Source: Halomonas sp. 328
GTDB taxonomy: Bacteria > Pseudomonadota > Gammaproteobacteria > Pseudomonadales > Halomonadaceae
Assembly (NCBI RefSeq): GCF_015645095.1
Contig: NZ_JADOTW010000026.1
Coordinates: forward strand, 1-58,929
DNA length: 58,929 nt
Direction: 5' to 3'
Under the pieces are notes generated by a model. The model was not told the DNA's origin. It saw nothing but the letters and a program-made list of their open reading frames with translations, and did no database searches. This document shows positions 56,553-58,929 of this stretch, piece by piece; positions within the stretch are counted from its first letter, which is position 1; the number at the start of each line of letters is the position of its first letter. The position numbers were made by a program, and so were the translations under genes.

Positions 56553-57929
56553 TTAGTGGGTGGTCACCAGCATCAGCACGCTCAGCACGGCGGAGACCCA
56601 CATGGCCGGCTTGATCTCCTCCAGGCGCCCGGTGGCCAGCTTGATCAGCACGAAGCTGAGGAAGCCGAAGGCGATCCCCAAGGTGATGGAGTAGGTGAGC
56701 GGCATCAGGATGATCGCCAGGAAGGCCGGGAAGGCCTGATCATAGCGGGTCCAGTCGATCTTGGTGATCGGCGCCAGCATGAACAGCCCCACCAGCACCA
56801 GGGCCGGCGCCGTGGCGATGCCCGGCACCAGCGAGAGCAGCGGCGACAGGAACAGGAAGGGCAGGAACAGCAGGGCGATGGTTACCGCCACCAGGCCGGT
56901 GCGCCCGCCCTGGGCCACGCCGGCGCCGGACTCGATAAAGGTCTGGGCGGCGCTGGTGCCCAGCGGGGCGGCGATCATCGAGGCGAAGGCGTCCACGGTC
57001 ATGGAGCGCTTGAGGTTGCGCGGGTTGCCGTCCTTGTCCTTGAGGTCGGCGGACTCGGAGAGCGCCATGAAGCAGGAGAGGGCGTCGAAGAAGTTGGTGA
57101 ACAGCATCACGAAGATGAACGGCAGGTAGGCCACCTTGAGGGCCCCCAGGATATCCACCTGCATGACGGCGCTGAAGTCGGGCCAGGCGGCCAGGCCGGC
57201 CCACTGCACGATCACCTCCTCGCCCCACAGCCGTCCCATGGGCAATGCCAGTAGGGTGGTCACGGCGATCCCCAGGATCAGGGCGCCGCTCATGCGCAGG
57301 ATCACCAGGATGGCGGTGGCCATCATGCCCAGGAAGAAGGTGATCAGCATGGGATCCATGCTGCCCAGGGAGACCAGGGTCGCCGGGTTGGAGACGATGA
57401 AGCCGGCGTTCTTGAAGCCGATAAAGGTGATGAAGAGGCCGATGCCGCAGGTGATGGCATAGCGCAGCGAGGCGGGAATCGCCTCGATGATCGCCTTGCG
57501 TACATTGAAGACCGCCAGCAGCGCGAACAGCACCCCGGACCAGAAGACGCAGCCCAGGGCCACCTCCCAGGAGAGGCCGGCGCCATGCACCAGGGTATAG
57601 GTGAAGAGGGCGTTCATGCCCATGCCCGGGGCCACCAGGATGGGGTTGCGGGCATAGAGCCCCATGGCCAGGCTGCTCATGAAGCTGATCAGCACGGTGG
57701 CGGAGAGGGCCGCGGAGAAGGGGATGCCGGCATCCGAGAGGATCGCCGGATTGACCACGATGATATACATGGACGCCAGGAAGGTGGCGATGCCGGCGAG
57801 GATCTCGGTACGCAGGGTGGAGCCGCGCCGAGTCACGCCGAAGTAGGTGTCCAGCCAGGGGGCCGAGGCGGCAGCCGGGGCCCCCTCCTCGTGGGTCGCC
57901 TCGTCACGGGCGGTGGAGCTCTGAGTCAT
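56553..57929 (-). CDS. AzgA-type purine (adenine/guanine/hypoxanthine) permease
   Basis: This 458-residue proton-coupled purine permease of the AzgA-like NCS2 branch has STLRTEILAGIATFLASMYIIVVNPAILSDAG, the motif ILVAPGMGMNALFTYTLV and the second signature TSAAQTFIESGAGVAQGGRTGLVAV, with about 12 membrane segments. I prefer the second ATG (57929), eight bases after GAGG; another ATG two codons earlier is too close to it. A RutR/TetR-like operator pair lies upstream. The exact purine cannot be told from sequence. Confidence 0.9.
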   Translation of the reverse strand: MTQSSTARDEATHEEGAPAAASAPWLDTYFGVTRRGSTLRTEILAGIATFLASMYIIVVNPAILSDAGIPFSAALSATVLISFMSSLAMGLYARNPILVAPGMGMNALFTYTLVHGAGLSWEVALGCVFWSGVLFALLAVFNVRKAIIEAIPASLRYAITCGIGLFITFIGFKNAGFIVSNPATLVSLGSMDPMLITFFLGMMATAILVILRMSGALILGIAVTTLLALPMGRLWGEEVIVQWAGLAAWPDFSAVMQVDILGALKVAYLPFIFVMLFTNFFDALSCFMALSESADLKDKDGNPRNLKRSMTVDAFASMIAAPLGTSAAQTFIESGAGVAQGGRTGLVAVTIALLFLPFLFLSPLLSLVPGIATAPALVLVGLFMLAPITKIDWTRYDQAFPAFLAIILMPLTYSITLGIAFGFLSFVLIKLATGRLEEIKPAMWVSAVLSVLMLVTTH

Positions 57930-57965
57930 TGTCATGGCCTCTTTGTTCTTGGGATGGCAGAGGAA

Positions 57966-58017
57966 CTGACCAATCGGTCAACACGCCCAGCCTAGCCAGT
58001 GTTGACCAAACGGACAA
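57966..58017. promoter_or_regulatory. Paired TetR/RutR-like operators at the purine permease promoter
   Basis: Two 16-bp dyads 36 bases apart, CTGACCAATCGGTCAA (57966-57981) and TTGACCAAACGGACAA (58002-58017), resemble the RutR consensus TTGACCANNTGGTCAA. On the minus strand TTGTCC and TAGGCT spaced by 17 bases form a promoter: the distal dyad overlaps the -35, and the proximal dyad lies just after the transcription start. Confidence 0.6.
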
Positions 58018-58165
58018 GTCACCATCCTGATAGGGAGTATCCGCCAGACAAATACCCCCGCCGGGAAGCAGCCCACCCCTATATAACTTATTACTCTAAT
58101 ATATTGATTCCATATTCAAGATTTGGCTAACTCGGGGCTCCCTGTTACCAATGGAGCCATCCGAC

Positions 58166-58729
58166 ATGCCCCCTTCTTCCCTCGGTGCCGTCCTGCTGGG
58201 CGGCCTGCTCTTCGCCACCCCCGCCCTGGCGGTCACCGCCACCGAATTCGATGCCCGCCTGACCCAGGCGGAGGTCGAGGCCGCCCAGCAGGCCTGGGGC
58301 GAGGCCCTGGTGCAGATTGCCACCCGCTATGAAGAGGAAGGCCTCGAGGCGGCCCGGGAGTTCGCCGGCGAGGTCCTCGATGCGGCCTATGGCTATGACC
58401 TGGGCCCCGTGCTGTTCAAGCCGACCCTGGCCGGCGCCCCGCACAACTTCCGCACCACCCGAGACGGCGCCCTGGCCTACTTCGTCGGCCATGATGCGGC
58501 CTACCCGGATGATGCCGGCTTCGCCCTCAAGCCGTGGCGCAGCGTGGAGATCGACAATGCGGCCATCACGATCAGCGGCGACATGGCCATCACCCAGGGC
58601 AGCGTGCGCATGACCGACAGCAGCGGCGCCGAGACGGTGGTCGACAAGAGCTGGGCCTTCCAGCGGGACGCCCAGGGCGATCTGCGTATCGTGCTGCACC
58701 ACTCCTCGCTGCCCTACCCGGGCGAATAA
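58166..58729 (+). CDS. Secreted protein of unknown function, NTF2/SnoaL-like
   Basis: This 187-residue protein starts at the ATG at 58166, nine bases after GGAG; another ATG at 58151 lacks a ribosome-binding site. A signal peptide (MPPSSLGAVLLGGLLFATPALA, cleavage after ALA) is followed by a soluble domain. The second half (DGALAYFVGHDAAYPDDAGFALKPW, then AITISGDMAITQGSVRMTD and VVDKSWAFQRDAQGDLRIVLHHSSLPY) fits the alpha/beta cone of SnoaL/DUF4440-type proteins. Function is unknown. It follows an AT-rich stretch (58085-58130) that may hold its promoter. Confidence 0.7.
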   Translation: MPPSSLGAVLLGGLLFATPALAVTATEFDARLTQAEVEAAQQAWGEALVQIATRYEEEGLEAAREFAGEVLDAAYGYDLGPVLFKPTLAGAPHNFRTTRDGALAYFVGHDAAYPDDAGFALKPWRSVEIDNAAITISGDMAITQGSVRMTDSSGAETVVDKSWAFQRDAQGDLRIVLHHSSLPYPGE

Positions 58730-58788
58730 GTCCCCCCCGCGACGCGGCCAGCCCGCGTCACCCCCACCTATCCTGCCGGAAGAAAAAA

Positions 58789-58806
58789 GGGCGCCCGCAG
58801 GCGCCC
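58789..58806 (-). terminator. Intrinsic terminator of the gene at the right edge
   Basis: On the minus strand GGGCGCC-TGCG-GGCGCCC runs directly into TTTTTT (complement of 58783-58788), 25 bases past the stop of the partial gene. Confidence 0.85.
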
Positions 58807-58831
58807 AGGAGAGCAAAGCGAATAGGCGGGA

Positions 58832-58929
58832 TCAGTCGTCCCGATCGCTGGGCTGGGGCAGCGCCGGCAGCGACTTGTCGAGCAGCTCGACGCTCTGGCG
58901 GCCTGATAGAGAGTACGGCTGGCTCCGTA
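58832..58929 (-). CDS. Partial CDS, 3' end only
   Basis: An open frame enters from the right edge and stops at 58832, encoding at least 31 residues ending SVELLDKSLPALPQPSDRDD. The strong terminator immediately downstream on the same strand supports a real gene end. It is too short to identify. Confidence 0.5.
   Translation of the reverse strand, partial: RSQPYSLSGRQSVELLDKSLPALPQPSDRDD

Overview
The window is GC-rich, densely coded chromosomal DNA from a gammaproteobacterium. It most resembles the Halomonadaceae (Halomonas and relatives). The reasons are the gene orders ilvIH / ilvC-pssA with divergent ilvY, rimP-nusA-infB-rbfA-truB-rpsO-pnp, carA-carB-greA, ftsH-folP-glmM-tpiA-secG and rluD-pgeF-clpB with divergent bamD, together with a three-gene TRAP transporter and a tmRNA tag of the ANDENYA...LAA type. 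The genus is inferred from gene content, not from a database search. No phage, integrase, insertion sequence or CRISPR array was seen.

Layout. 0.2-6 kb: phosphatidylserine synthase and branched-chain amino acid synthesis (pssA, ilvC, ilvY, ilvH, ilvI). 6-11.5 kb: clpB with a heat-shock type promoter, pgeF, rluD and divergent bamD. 11.6-15.4 kb: nadE, a small membrane-anchored protein, thiO and a FimT-like pseudopilin. 15.5-24 kb: the pnp to rimP translation and RNA operon on the minus strand. 24.1-31.3 kb: tRNA-fMet, tRNA-Leu(GAG), secG, tpiA, glmM, folP, ftsH, rlmE and divergent yhbY. 31.4-37.5 kb: greA, carB, carA and dapB, with a leader peptide/terminator arrangement just upstream of carA. 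37.6-44.5 kb is the most accessory-looking part: a DMT permease, a DUF2218 protein, a DadA-like oxidoreductase divergent from a TRAP transporter, and a stand-alone HNH nuclease. 44.5-53.1 kb: dnaJ, dnaK, grpE, recN, fur, bamE, rnfH, ratA, smpB and ssrA. 53.1-58.9 kb: two tandem fluC/crcB genes, a large MscS-family channel, an AzgA-type purine permease, a secreted protein of unknown function and the 3' end of one more gene.

How the genes work together. Most are housekeeping genes: the outer-membrane BAM lipoproteins BamD and BamE, protein quality control (ClpB, FtsH, DnaK-DnaJ-GrpE), ribosome rescue (SmpB plus tmRNA), ribosome maturation (RimP, RbfA, TruB, RlmE, YhbY) and the carbamoyl-phosphate supply (CarAB). 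Control signals readable in the DNA include two matches to the heat-shock sigma factor consensus (clpB, grpE), a LexA box (recN), a perfect FNR/ANR-type palindrome upstream of clpB, paired TetR/RutR-like operators at the purine permease, and a translated leader overlapping a terminator in front of carA.

Most noteworthy observations: the carA leader peptide/attenuator, the RutR-like operators at the purine permease, the isolated restriction-like HNH protein with a degenerate sulfur-binding-domain signature, a repeat that supplies the C-terminus of ThiO, and an unusual U1-U72 mismatch in the initiator tRNA.
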